This document shows positions 48,106 through 60,194 of a stretch of DNA of 64,000 bases, piece by piece. Origin of the DNA: Druceiella hillmani (lineage: Eukaryota > Arthropoda > Insecta > Lepidoptera > Hepialidae). The notes below the pieces were generated by a model that saw only the letters and a list, made by a program, of their open reading frames with translations, made no database searches and had not been told where the DNA came from. Both the position numbers and the translations under genes were made by a program. The stretch spans positions 27,297,001 through 27,361,000 of the forward strand of contig JAYKKI010000005.1 in assembly GCA_039881145.1 (NCBI GenBank), written 5' to 3'. The stretch's first letter is position 1; each line of letters begins with the position of its first letter.

Positions 48106-49980
48106 TCAGCTAATGAAGGTTCCGTTACACACGATTTTTTAATATGAAAAAAAATTCAATACGTCATGGTTTTTTTCTTGTTACAGAGTAATATATAATA
48201 CATCAAATAATTTTTGGAAAAATATTCCATTCAATATCAATAAGATGAAGATGCGAGATAAAATATTTCTGAGATTATAAAAGATAGTTAAAATGTGTTG
48301 CGACTTATAAGTATGTAGGATGAGTGGCCACAAACTTGTAACACTAAAATGTCGTTATGGCGAAGAGTTGGGACGAATAATTGCTAGATATATGCTGTAA
48401 AAATATTATACAAATATAAATTAAAAGCATTTCATAAAAAAATTTATAAAAATTCGCATCGAAGACATTTTGAAAATAAATAATAATGCAGTGTACTTTC
48501 ATAATATTAATGGGACAAATCGGGAAAATTTATCTTTTGAACAGTTCAGTTCATTTCGAGGATTGTATAGTCCTGCATAGTCTCATTTTATGTATCACTT
48601 TACTCAGGATATTTAGACTTCAACGCTTTATTATCCTTGCTCAACTCGTTTATTTGCTGAATTTTTCATAGCGGAAACAAATTATCCTTTGTCGAAATTA
48701 CTTGCTTTGCACGTTACATCTGTTTAACAAAAAAGTTGAGTAAACAGATTTAAAGTCACTGAATATATATCAGTTTGGGCCGTGGTCACTCCAGCATAGC
48801 TTTTGCGTTTAATACATAAGTGGCTGCTTTTAATTGGTTTGAAAGCTTCTGATCTTTCAAACTAATTAAATGTCATGATTTTCTTTTGAAACAAATTTTT
48901 GCTAAATATGCAGATATGCGGAAAGTCTACAATTAAATACTTAGGAAAACGAGGGTTTTAGATATATATTTATTTTTATGATGTACTTTACAGGGCAATA
49001 TGGTTTTATCGAATTATTGTCAGCTATGACGTATTATTGTTTAAGATCAAGGAAACAGCGGGACTGACGTCATTCCGCAAAACTCGGTGGAAGCTTTTCG
49101 GTGCCACGTGTTGTCTGTCCGAATATTTCCTTGTAATTTATATTATCATAACTGTACGCTTTTGGCCAAGAGACTACTAAGGATGCTCAATTACTTAAAT
49201 TAATTTTAAACTTGTAGTCATGTTTTGGTTTGATTCATTTGTTTTTTGTCTAATTTGTACTGATCCAAGTAGATAATCATGAGGAGAGGTCGAAAAGTTT
49301 ACCGAATAGCGTGGAAGGAAATGTGAAAAAATGTGGTGCAATTTTTCCTTTTCAGAATGTTCTCCCTTAACCTTAAATTTTTTCTCAGATCTTTCGATTA
49401 ATTTATTTATAACCTCAAAAAAATATTTTGTCTTTATCTTGAAAATAAGCTGTAATTTAAAATAGACTTGAACTTTTAATCATTGCTGATTTTTTCCATG
49501 ACGCTCCTTTATCATTTTCAGAAATAAATAATAGTCGACGGAGGTCAAGTCTGAATAGCTTCAATCCGCGTAGGTTCAAATCTGCCTAGGTCTAAAGAAG
49601 CTGCAAAAACGTCTTGTTGAAAAATTCGTGTGAAACTTTATTCAAACATTTTTTCTCGACAAAGTGGCTGGTACCTTAGAAACGCATACGTGTAAGAGTT
49701 TGCTGTTGGAAAAGTAATCAACTCTCTAAACTACAAAATTTTAAGTACAATATTGTAATTATTTATCAAATTTAACGAATCTTCTTGGAAAGGAGTGCAA
49801 AGCATATTTATTTGTTGATATCACATTTAAAATATTTTAAAGCTATTTAAATGTATTTAGCAAAAAAGAACTTCAAGTCGCTGAAGAACATCGTTGCAGC
49901 TTTAGTTGAGTAAACGATGAGGAAACACAGTTTTTATGGGCTCATCATCAGATCTTATTTTCTCTAATTATATATTTTTC
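48106..49980. other. AT-rich noncoding DNA
   Basis: No gene recognised. Contains the hairpin at 48830-48869 and a block near 49138 resembling 5471. Confidence 0.45.
48830..48869. repeat. 16-bp hairpin with one G-U pair
   Basis: TTAATTGGTTTGAAAG (48830-48845) pairs with CTTTCAAACTAATTAA (48854-48869) across CTTCTGAT. Confidence 0.8.
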
Positions 49981-50217
49981 TCACAATTAATTGAAACTAC
50001 GTGATGTAGTATTATTTCTTCTTTCTTTAAGTTCTTTACCACGACCTAGGTTTCGTTGTATTACAACATCAAAACAAAGATTGCTAAGCCCACTTGAAAC
50101 AACGAAACCTAGGTCGTGGTAAAAAACTTAAAGAAAGTAGAAATAATACTACATTACGTACTTTCATTTAATTGTGAATAATGAATTTCTACAAAATTAA
50201 CGACAAATATATTCAAT
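49981..50217 (+). mobile_element. HF4: two-armed hammerhead fold-back element
   Basis: The left arm (from TCACAATTAATTGAAAC to ATTACAACATC, ending 50070) and right arm (50088-50217) are inverted copies. The right arm is complete to the family terminus ACAAATATATTCAAT. In the right arm the hammerhead has lost stem II (CCCACTTGAA runs into ACAACGAAACC), while stem III and the GUC site with GTGG are intact. Flanks contain only an imperfect direct repeat (TAATTATATATTTTTC against TAATTCAAGATATTTTCC), so the target duplication is uncertain. Confidence 0.82.
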
Positions 50218-50721
50218 AATTCAAGATATTTTCCTGTTCCTTTCATATATTATCATTATTTTCATGATGTAAAACTAATGGTGTAATTATAGCCGTATTG
50301 TCAAACATTAAACATACTACTATCACACAATAGCAAATTCAAAAAACGTAACATTTTGGAGATTATAATAAATGTAAAATGTTTTAAGTAAACATCATCA
50401 GAAAATTTATTTGTGTTTGTTACAACGTACTAAGTATAGAGAAAAACTCGAAATGTAAAATTTTGGTCTAAACACTTTGTCGAACGCATCGCTGGTATTT
50501 AGACGTAAATCTTGAATAGTGTCACGAAGTCAATAATTCTTGCTTGAAGTCCTGAAATCACTGTAACTGAGTTAAAATGAATTTCGCGTCGATAGATAAG
50601 ATATATACTCAGCAAAGTGATTGTTTTGAACTTTACATTTACAAATTTAATTGTTCATAATATATTAATTTTTGCCAAAAATATTTCATATATCATAGGT
50701 AAATAGTGAAATTTCCCACAC
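50218..50721. other. AT-rich noncoding DNA
   Basis: Nothing recognised. Confidence 0.5.
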
Positions 50722-50960
50722 ATAAAGTAAGTATCTAGGTCAGCTGTTGTGTTATAATACACAAAGGAAGCGCATTTCAAGGTTGAAATTTCCTTTAGAG
50801 TCCTATCGAAGCAATTCGGTATTTTGCTTCCTTCGTAAGCAAACTTTCGGCTATTATGACAAACACTGCGGCCGGAAGCCAAGCATGTGTTGTGCGAAAA
50901 TTTATTTAAAATTTCGAGGTTTCCGTAGACTGTTGGAAATTAGACGTTGTTGTGAATAAT
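50722..50960 (+). repeat. Dispersed repeat family Rep-E, copy 2
   Basis: Partner of 6245-6520. Contains an internal inverted pair ACAAAGGAAGC (50760) and GCTTCCTTCGT (50826), which could form a stem. Confidence 0.45.
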
Positions 50961-53900
50961 ATTTAGATATTCGTTTTATTATTAGGAATCGACTGTGTTT
51001 TTGTTAATTATGGATAAAACGGAATTTGTGGTTGAAACTTACGTAAAATAGAAAAAAGTAATTAAATAATTTGTTTAGTAAAATTATATGTGCGCCACGA
51101 TTGGTTAAAGTGTTAACTCCCATGACACAGCCAAACATTTGTTCCAAATATAAAAAAATATTTTGATCTTTCCGATAATTTTCATCAGACTTTTCTCATT
51201 AAATGTAGGACAATTAAAAAGCCCCTTTGAAGCAGATCTCAGGTTATGTTTACGTTATGTGGTAGAGTCCCTCTTATGCTCTCGCACTGCAATAGTGTAA
51301 CAACTCCATTTACCACATATAATATTTTTCACTTATCCGCATGTATGTATTCGTATGTATTTTTTTGTGTTATTTTAGCAAAATTTGATCGATTATTACG
51401 TCTTCACACACAATTTGAATTCCGTTGTAAGTCAATTTATCTGTCTTATCGCATTTCCGTAATAAAATAGTAAAAACATATGATGATACGATATGTATTT
51501 TTTAATAATATTTACGACTGTGGTGGTGTGTGACTGTTGTACTTAACAATTTCCACGATTTTGTACCAGTTATCTTCTATTTTTAACTTCTGTGATCGTT
51601 CTACTGGTCTCAATAATATTCTTCTGTTCTAAAACAGTACATAACTATTTAGATATTAAAAAAAAATAAAAATAAAAATTTAGTTTAAACAATTTAATTA
51701 AAACGGAATTCAAATTGCGATAGTTAACTTCGTAACTTTTTAAAATAGTATATCTATTTGTGAATTTTGTTTTTTTTTAAGTAATTGATGGATATATTCT
51801 TAATGTTATTTGTTTTATATAAATATCGGCCGCAAAATATTTTTAAAACTCACTCAAAACTTAGCATATTCACTAAATTAGGAAAAAAAAACTTGGGAGT
51901 TTATAAACATAAAAACGAAATTAAAATGAATTGGTTTTATTTAAAATTGAAGCCGCTTGGATATCTCCACATAAAATTATTTTTAACAAAAATTAATTTA
52001 AAAATTCTCCCCTAACTAGATTTTTGTTTATATTAGGGTTGATTACAATCTTTATTTGATAACGAAAAAATATTTTTAGACCATTTTATATTAACGGTAC
52101 ATGCTCTACTCATAATAGGGAAGTATATAAAAATACGATTGTTTACACACTAATATAAAATGTAATAAAATAAAATGGTTTGCAATTTATTTGAGCCTTA
52201 GGTGTTTTTGTTATCTATGGCCAAGTTTTGGCAACCGTTCACTCTCATATGAAATATCGCTCTTATTCAGCGTATTATTCAGTAGTTTCTTTGTCATATG
52301 TGATTATGTGTCATATCTTTGCTTAATTTATATTGGATACTTTTTCATAATATATTGGCCATTGTTATGGTTTCTAAGTAAAGAAATAGAGGACGAACAA
52401 ATTGCACTTATGTGTAAGCGCACAACAGTAAGCAGACCTAGTTCTTGAAAAATCTGCGACCCGTATGACTTGGTTTAATTACACGAAATATTTCGAACTA
52501 CTTTTACTTAGATTTCATTTATCATTTCACATTTTGAAATAATGGGGGTATATCTAAGTAATCATTCAAATCAAATAGCCAATTTTTGGTGCAACAATGT
52601 GTATAACATTATAGAGAATCCCTAACTCCTAGCATCTGGCTTTGTTAGGTTTCGAGAACTGGATTTCTAGAAATGGTTGATTCACCATCTCGCTGACGGT
52701 GATCGCTACGTTTTGATGATCAGAGATTAATGTTAATAGAAACTTGAAATTCGGAACATTACATATGTTCCATACGTACATATGGTAGTGTATATGTTTC
52801 GTATTCCTAATAATAAGTTTGCGCCTCAATTAAATACCTCTCAACTATATAAAAGTCACCAAGTTCAAATCCCATTATAAAATTGAACATTGTTTTTCCA
52901 GCTTTTCTACATTAAAGCTTTGTCACATTCAATTTTTAATTAGAACCTTGACATACAAAATTAATTTGGCAAAGTTTTAAATTCTATTATTGTTGACGGA
53001 ATACTCCTAATACAATTTGATATATTTTTTCACATATGTGTTTTTGGCGAGATGGAAATATCCAAACATCTTGTGTGCGTAACAAACTTTAACATTTATT
53101 TTTGATTACAAATAGAAGTTACTACGTGAACATTCGTTGAAGTCTGTAGCGAAATTAATATATGTATATTTATTGAAGTGGATTAAAAAATTATATCATT
53201 ACTTGTTTAAAAATCAAATTAATTAATGATTTATCAAAGTTAATAACAAGATTTATCTAGTGATTAAATACAAATTTGGGACTTTGCACGTTGTGTAGAT
53301 TAACATACAGCAATTAGGTTTTTTTTAAGAAGTAATGGGCAATTAACACTTTATTCTGAAATGTGTTTATAATTTTTAATATAAATAAATTATTTCTTTT
53401 TTCTTCAAGTCACCTTCTGATAATGACACTGTATTAAGGTTAATATATATTTATAACCTTTAGCAATTTATATATAATTTTTCTTATTTATAATTATTTT
53501 TATGTTTAATCTTTCGAAGCCTTTCTTTAAAAAGGCATTTGGGATTTGGCATGATGTCTTATATCATTAATAAAGTAGTCTATGTATGGTAGAAAAGTCT
53601 TTATACTGGTCGGGGACTACAGTTTACACGAACTTATTGCTGGTCTTTGCTGGTTATTCACTTTTTAAATATTAGTACGGTAATTCAGTCTAGATGCTCC
53701 TACAATATTTGAACCTGTATTACATTATATGGCGTTTGTTTTACTGAATTATTTGCTTTATAAATTTGTCTTATTTTAATTAAATCTATCGCATCGTACT
53801 AATTCGAGTGAGCTAACAAGGTAGTTAATTAGTACAGCTGTGAGTCAGTTTGTTACCCACGTAATAACTACAGACTGGCTAGGAGATAACCATAGAGGCC

Positions 53901-54217
53901 CTCGTGCTGAAAGAGAATACGCATGAACTGTTCACGAAACTGTTAACTTTGTATTATTTAGACACAGTGTAATTACTCAATGAAATAAATAAAGAGTAAT
54001 AAAACAGATATATAACTACAGGAGCTGTAAACTTAAAGAAAATATTTCCAAGAACATCAAACAATTCAGTCTTTTTCTCCAAGAATACTTTAAAAATAGT
54101 CAATTATCATTTGAAAAAGACATTCTTTCGTATTACAAAATTTTCAAGTCTTTATTTATAACAATTCACCATTCCACTCACACATTTTATAGAATATTAG
54201 ACGACACTAAAAAATAT
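50961..54217. other. AT-rich noncoding DNA
   Basis: No gene recognised. The 85-codon plus frame at 52191-52448 predicts hydrophobic segments, as random AT-rich frames often do, and lacks an ATG start. Confidence 0.4.
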
Positions 54218-54570
54218 CAGAAAACTACATACAGAATTGCCAGATATGCAGCGGATTTGCTTAATTATTTAATACAATGCCCATTAAATAATTTAAAATG
54301 ATGATTCCAAGCGTTACATATGTGTATTTTTGTTGATAAAGATAAATTGATATAATCTGAACTCTCGTGTGAAAAATTAAAATTTTATACAAACAAAAGA
54401 AAACTATATTTTATTAAACTTACCTGAAGAGTCTTAATGTACTAGTTTACTTTCATTTAAAAAAAAAATATTAGAATGAAAGTTGATTATTTCAGAAAAA
54501 TATCGCAAATTATGACATTTAATAGTATAGATCACCCTTCAGAAACTACATACAGAATTGCCAGATATGC
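54218..54570 (+). repeat. Spaced direct repeat, ~31 bp
   Basis: CAGAAAACTACATACAGAAT...GCCAGATATGC at 54218-54249 recurs as CAGAAACTACATACAGAATT...GCCAGATATGC at 54540-54570, about 320 bp apart. ATATTAGACGACA before the first and ATATTAGATGACA after the second suggest a rearranged larger repeat. Confidence 0.8.
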
Positions 54571-54886
54571 TATATTAGATGACAGTACGGAATTGGGTTA
54601 GGGATTTTAACAAAAAATATAGGATCCTATTCGAAAAATCGTTTTTTTTTCTTCATTTGCAATCACAAATTGGACTTTCATTTTGAAATTTAGGCGTGAT
54701 AAACCTTATAAGTTTAAATTAATATTGCTCTGAAATATAAAGTATTTCACGTAACAAGACTTGATTAAAAAATTGTTTCGAACAATCAATATGCCTCGAT
54801 GCGATATGTAATTCTTATTCTGCTAAGTGACTTCGGTGTGTGCAGATTTACTCAAATCGTCAAATATATTTGTCGTGTTTGTAAGT
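54571..54886. other. AT-rich noncoding DNA
   Basis: Nothing recognised. Confidence 0.5.
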
Positions 54887-55342
54887 TTTATTTGAGTGCA
54901 TGCTGTAAATATAATTAAGGTGAATTTATTTGAGTGCATGCTGTAAATATAATTAAGATGAATTTATTTGAGTGCATGCTGTAAATATAATTAAGATGAA
55001 TTTATTTGAGTGCATGCTGTAAATATAATTAAGATGAATTTATTTGAGTGCATGCTGTAAATATAATTAAGATGAATTTATTTGAGTGCATGCTGTAAAT
55101 ATAATTAAGATGAATTTATTTGAGTGCATGCTGTAAATATAATTAAGATGAATTTATTTGAGTGCATGCTGTAAATATAATTAAGATGAATTTATTTGAG
55201 TGCATGCTGTAAATATAATTAAGATGAATTTATTTGAGTGCATGCTGTAAATATAATTAAGATGAATTTATTTGAGTGCATGCTGTAAATATAATTAAGA
55301 TGAATTTATTTGAGTGCATGCTGTGAATATAATTAAGATGAA
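54887..55342. repeat. 38-bp tandem array, exactly twelve units
   Basis: The unit TTTATTTGAGTGCATGCTGT...AAATATAATTAAGATGAA repeats without gaps for 456 bp (12 x 38). Only two variants are visible: a G in the first unit (TTAAGGTGAA) and CTGTGAATAT in the last. Interior units look identical. Each carries the palindrome GCATGC. The period is not a multiple of three and stops occur in every unit, so it is noncoding. Homogeneity implies recent expansion or homogenisation. Confidence 0.97.
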
Positions 55343-56082
55343 TTTCTTTACAACACTATTTAATGAATATTGCTTCATTTTTTCATATTGTCATCATTTT
55401 TAGGCCAGTTTTAACGAGTACCTATTAGTCACTATTTTCTAAATTAAAATTAGAAACATGAGTTACTTATTTCACTCGCTGTTAGGAGTTTTCCATTTGT
55501 CTAGATGAAATATTTTATACATCCAATCTCTTGTCCGTGATAAATGACAAAATTTGTGTCTAGTTAATGTAATTATATTGCTAATCTAATATACTGTTAC
55601 GAAATCACGTTACTTTTAGGTATAATTCATCAAATATTTTACTATGATGTATTAACAGCAGACTGTTTGCTTAGTTAAAACAAGGAAACTTTGGTTCATT
55701 TTAAATTCTCTTTTCGTCGTAGAAATTCAGCTTCAAATGATTAACAAAAACGATTATTTTATTTACTATAGATAATACAACAATTCAGTCACATACATGA
55801 GGCGTGTTGGGATTCAATTACGTACACATCTATAAAAGACATTTGAAAATATTATATTCGAAATATTAATAAGTTGTTTACAGAATTTTTAAGGAGTGAT
55901 CTGAAGAAAAATCTTGATTGTTTCCATTATAATAAAGTAAGTAAGTAAATGAAGTCATAAATATATAAATGAGATCTTAAATTTATCGATCTGCCGCCAT
56001 AACAGCTTAGGTAAGGTAAATGTTCTAAATGTCTCTCTTAAAAACCACTCAAACGGGAAAATTTTAAAAATTAATATATAAT
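55343..56082. other. AT-rich noncoding DNA
   Basis: Nothing recognised. Confidence 0.5.
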
Positions 56083-56124
56083 GGGGATGCTCTAATTATA
56101 TAATAATATAATTAGGGCATCCCC
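56083..56124. repeat. 18-bp inverted repeat with 6-base loop
   Basis: GGGGATGCTCTAATTATA (56083-56100) pairs with TATAATTAGGGCATCCCC (56107-56124), one G-U apart from perfect. GC-richer DNA follows to about 56275. Confidence 0.85.
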
Positions 56125-56299
56125 ACAAGACTTCATACGAAGAAGACGCGACAGTTGGTGTTCCAGTAGTTGGTATCTTGCGGTTTTGCGGGTCGGGATC
56201 GAGACACGCCTCATCTTTTCAAGTCTCGCTCAACAACCGCACCCCAATTTTCTCTAGCGCTACTACGCTCATTTAGAGACCTAACAATATACCAGTTAC

Positions 56300-56465
56300 T
56301 AAATAAATATATTTAAACTTTTTACTTGATCCCATTTTTTCTTTGTTAACATTTTCAACTTTTCTCATTTTTATTTCATCAACGGTCTACCTGCTTTTCT
56401 TTAATGCCCCGGGAGGGCCTTGACTTCCTGGATTTTGTTCTATGATGACCGGTTTTAGTCCCAAT
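56300..56465 (-). pseudogene. Unidentified coding-like relic
   Basis: On the minus strand the frame reads LKPVIIEQNPGSQGPPGALK, then KSR, a TAG, then TVDEIKMRKVENVNKEKMGS, with another stop soon after. The composition (Pro/Gly-rich then charged) and the GC-rich CCCGGGAGGGCC look coding rather than random. I do not recognise the protein. It could be a retroelement ORF fragment or a dead exon. Confidence 0.25.
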
Positions 56466-56739
56466 TTTTCAAGTTCCTTATTTTAAAGCTGTACATCTGA
56501 GTGTGAGCTTGCCTATTAGTCGTGTGTTATATGACTTGGTTGCAGTCTTTTTACACTTACATATTCTTTATAAATTCAGTTAAGATGGCCGGGGTATTTT
56601 ATTTGTTTTTTTCCGAGATATCGTGAAACGGATAAGTTCTTTTATGTCGAGTTCTTTTATATTTTAATTTATTCAAGATTTTCTATCAATTTGTTTTCCA
56701 CCAAAGACGCTTCTTAATATTTTCTTTTGTCTTCGTACC

Positions 56740-56970
56740 TCAAAAGGGGAAAATAGAACCCTTGTAAGATCACTTATGCGTTCGTTCATCTGTTCTATTG
56801 TCCGTCGGTTACTGAAAAAGAATATTAATTTGTATATTAACTGTCAAAAATATGCATACAGAAATTTTAGAGGAGGCAAATAAATATTACACATTTTTAA
56901 AAACACTTTATGCATGATGAAGAATATCACTTGAAAGAGCAAATTGTTTGTTGCAGGAGGATTCCAAAAC
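56740..56970 (+). repeat. Dispersed repeat family Rep-A, copy 3
   Basis: Begins TAGAACCCTTGTAAGATCAC and includes a CTGTTCTATTGTCCGTCGGT run, AAATATGCATACA and ATATCACTTGAAAGAG. Matches copies at 4010 and 43690. Confidence 0.6.
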
Positions 56971-57115
56971 TAATTTTCCTTAATTTTGTGTGAAGCTTTT
57001 CTAGAGGTCACTCTGTTTGTTTCTTTTTGAGACCAATGTCTACATTTCTGATGAGCATGCAAGAATAGACCCGGGGGAGAATTGCCTTCTTTAATATTTT
57101 GATTATTACATATTA

Positions 57116-57336
57116 TTGAATATATTTGGCGTTAATTTTGTAGAAATTCATTATTCACAATAAAATGAAACTACATGATGTAGTATTATTTCTACTTTCT
57201 TTAATTTCTTTACCACGACCTAGGTTTCGTTGTATTACAACATATCCCACCTGAAGATGTTGTAATACAACGAAACCTAAGTCGTGGTAAAGAAATTAAA
57301 GAAAGTAGAAATAATACTACATCACGTAGTTTCATT
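57116..57336 (-). mobile_element. HF5: best preserved hammerhead fold-back element
   Basis: The left arm runs from TTGAATATATTTGGCG to ATTACAACAT (57244 region). The right arm (57247-57336) is its inverted copy, shortened at the outer end. The element is bracketed exactly by the 13-bp direct repeat TTATTACATATTA at 57103-57115 and 57337-57349, strong evidence of insertion with target duplication. The right arm contains the most complete hammerhead motif (listed separately). The conserved terminus is at the left, so the variable end is at the right. Confidence 0.9.
57247..57287 (+). ncRNA. Hammerhead-ribozyme-like motif (type I)
   Basis: CCAC (57247-57250) pairs with GTGG (57284-57287) as stem I. 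CTGAAGA (57251-57257) is the CUGANGA core. GTTGT/ACAAC with loop AAT forms stem II. GAAA follows at 57272-57275, and ACC-TA-AGT is a very short stem III with one C-A mismatch, ending in GTC, the usual cleavage triplet (cut after 57283). Deviations are an extra U between the core and stem II and the stem III mismatch; other copies have the paired ACC-TA-GGT. Very short stem III is known for hammerheads of Penelope-like elements. Activity is not implied. Confidence 0.6.
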
Positions 57337-58050
57337 TTATTACATATTAGTTAATGTTCCATGTAGATCATTACAAATAATATTACTATTTATAATAATT
57401 TTGAATCAAATGTTTAATTTATATTATCGGTAAATTCAGTCTACCTTACCGAAAAAAACGTCACTATAATTTGAATATTATAGTAATGTTTGTACGTTTA
57501 ATATTTCCCACAGCATAAGTTTATGTGAAGTATGGTAGTTGCATTAAATAAATCGAGTATTATGTTTCATAGTCTACCAGTATCTTGTGCACTATGGTAT
57601 AATAGTATTGAGTAACATTAACTTTACCATACGCATTGGTGTAATTTGTCGGTTTATTAAATGTACAGTGTAATTTGCCGTGCGGTCTCCTGGTGAGACG
57701 CGAACTGATGACGCGGGCTCGCTTTCGCTCTACACAAAACCGCGATCCGTATGAGTACTACTCGAAGATCCTCGTTTCATCTTATTTTAACTGAAATCTT
57801 GCGGGGTGTTTTCTTAATTATTCAAATTAGTATTCATACAGCTTCGCGCCCCTTTATACTTTATTGTGAGGAGAAATAGCTTCGAAATATTCTTTCTTAG
57901 TTAAGTGCAGTAATTTTGGAGGTTTATTTAAGTGAATTCAAAGTGTCATTCTTTTTATTGGTTTTTTAGTTGATTCCTTAAGAGGAAAATCTCCCCATAG
58001 ATCATGATTTTATTTTGACGCATTTTTATGTACTACTATGATATAATAAA

Positions 58051-58054
<4 letters not shown>
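57337..58054. other. Noncoding DNA
   Basis: A GC-rich patch at 57675-57765 (CTGGTGAGACGCGAACTGAT then GACGCGGGC) stands out. No gene recognised. Confidence 0.4.

Positions 58055-58134
<80 letters not shown>
58055..58134. repeat. (TA)n microsatellite
   Basis: About 80 bp of TA repeat with one CAAA interruption near 58093. Confidence 0.97.
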
Positions 58135-58138
<4 letters not shown>

Positions 58139-59454
58139 TTACATTTGGGTGAAATTTATCATTAGAAGTTCTCTCACAGATTAAAATGATACTGAGCATT
58201 ACTGTCCTATTTCTAAGGCAGAATTCTCAACGTAAATGGTAAGTTAACGGAGTTAATGGGAGAGATAAGAAGTTGAAATTAGTTCGTCTACAGCTATTTT
58301 ATTTTCTGTAACCGCGTTCATTGGACTATTAAAACAGATTTTCGTAGGTTCACTTCTAGAGAAGTGAGTATATTTTCAGAGAACAAAATTTAAATAATCC
58401 ACCCAAGGACAGGACCGACGCGACATTCTCAAAGTGATTACGTACTTGCGGTACATATTCACGTTAAGTGAGAATATACTCTTAAAATACTTACGATTGT
58501 GCGCCATTAATTTCACGATCCTGTTTAGTGATAGTGTGTCATTTACTGTCGCAGTTACAGTTCACGATTATATTGAATCTTCAAGCTATTGTTGATCTCG
58601 GCCTGTTTTAAATACGGCCAAATTACAAAAATTAAATCGATAATAAATAATTCAATAATCATATCATAAAATCGAAAATAAAAATCATTCAGCGCCATCA
58701 GAGATGGCCAATTGTTTTATAAATAATGTGGTTACTAGGACTCACTAATTAAAAGCCGAAAGAAAATCTCCTAAAATATAATCCCAATTCTTCAAAAAAA
58801 TCTATGCTTGGTGCAGCTTTCCGCTACATGCTCAAAGAATTTCGACTCTAGTACTTCTCAGGGTGTATTCTCAGGCTGGTGTGTATGTATACCATGTATG
58901 TAATATATAATCTATGTACAATATCTGGATTTAAATTGTTTATTTTAGTTTAAAAAAAACAATTCAAGATTAGAGTGCTTTAGAGCCAATGACTCACTTG
59001 GAGAAGCGATGAAATAAAAGTATACTTAATACACGCTTTTTAACTTGTTCTAATTTGGTGTTATTCAGTAATCAATTGCCGAGTCCTTCAATTGGCAACT
59101 GATTCTAGACTGGACTGTTCAAGTCGTTGACTCAATTACAAGTGCCCGAATAACCAGATTATGTAATCCCGCAGAACGTTTCCTTAAACGTTTCCAAAAT
59201 TAATAGCTGTGAATATTTTAAGATAACTACAGGAGAATAGTTTTGATGATAGGATTATTCCACTTATTGTAATAAGCTAAAGTATCGCTTGTCAATATGA
59301 TAAAAGGCAGCCAATATTCTCAATACCGAAACTAATTTATAATTTAAATTGTTTTAGTCGTATTAGTTTCCAATGGTAATGTTTCAATTCGTGACTTATG
59401 CAACAGATGGAAATAATTTTCTCATGAACTCTCCGAGTCCTTATATATTTTGTA
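58135..59454. other. Noncoding DNA
   Basis: No gene recognised. A small inverted pair ATCAATTGCC / GGCAACTGAT lies at about 59071-59103. Confidence 0.45.
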
Positions 59455-59705
59455 TTGTAATCTATTAATATTTTCCTAAGATTAAAACTTCCACATTTAA
59501 AAAATAAATAAGTATTGTTTGCTTAAGCACCGTAGATTGTTAGTATTGTACAGTATTGTTAGTGATACGAAATATCGTTAGTCTTAAGCGTAAATAAATT
59601 ATATGCTTTGTAAATAACGATCGTGGAAATTGTTTGATAATGTCTGCGTGCTTCGGATCGTAGTACCGAGCGGAATGGTATTTTTTCAAGGGTTCTTGTT
59701 TTTTT
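59455..59705 (+). repeat. Dispersed repeat family Rep-B, copy 2
   Basis: Partner of 45795-46012. The 67-codon minus frame over it (59540-59743) is not recognisable. Confidence 0.6.
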
Positions 59706-59747
59706 TTAAGAAAATTGCCATGTTTACAAAGAAAGTCACGCATGTCA

Positions 59748-59806
59748 TATTAAATGAGAATTAAGTTGTTGAAATATTAAATGAGAATTAAGTTGTAGAA
59801 ATATTC
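59748..59806. repeat. 31-bp tandem duplication
   Basis: ATATTAAATGAGAATTAAGT followed by TGTTGAA repeats immediately as ATATTAAATGAGAATTAAGT with TGTAGAA. Confidence 0.9.
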
Positions 59807-59935
59807 ATATCAGAATCAAAATAAGCCAAACGTAGTAATTTCTTAACATAAAGAGTTTCTGTCTCCTGCTCCCAGACTCAAGTAAAATGAAGTTTTTCAT
59901 TTTACATTAAACTATTGATTTTTAAATCTGTAATA

Positions 59936-60194
59936 CACTACTCGCGAAGTTGATCGAAGTTAGGCAAAGACAATAGTGTAAATAGGTACTTCGAATCGCT
60001 TTGTGTAACCTCACCCCACCTCGGGCGACTTACGATCGTTGTCGGTTTTTTGGTCAAAGGACTTCACAAGGTTAGCGTACGGGATACTCACGGCTTCTGA
60101 ACTCCTCGCGAGGTTGCCAGTGTGTGTAGTCACGTACTTCGGACTTCGGATCAATTTCAACGAGCACTTTTTCGAGGTAATTTCGCGAGTAGTG
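59936..60194. mobile_element. 259-bp MITE with TA target duplication
   Basis: CACTACTCGCGAA at 59936-59948 is repeated as its exact complement at 60182-60194. The similarity continues inward imperfectly (AGTT..TCGAA against AATT..TCGAA). TA flanks both ends (59934-59935 and 60195-60196), the target duplication of Tc1/mariner and pogo-type transposons. The interior is GC- and CpG-rich compared with its surroundings and has no ORF. It is a non-autonomous element whose source transposase is not visible here. Confidence 0.8.

Noticed and set aside
52191..52448. Hydrophobic 85-codon frame, considered as a chemoreceptor exon
   Set aside because: It lacks an ATG and any conserved motif. AT-rich random frames are often hydrophobic.
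57116..57336. HF family as an ordinary DNA-transposon MITE
   Set aside because: Target duplications vary from 6 to 13 bp and only one end is constant, which does not fit cut-and-paste elements.
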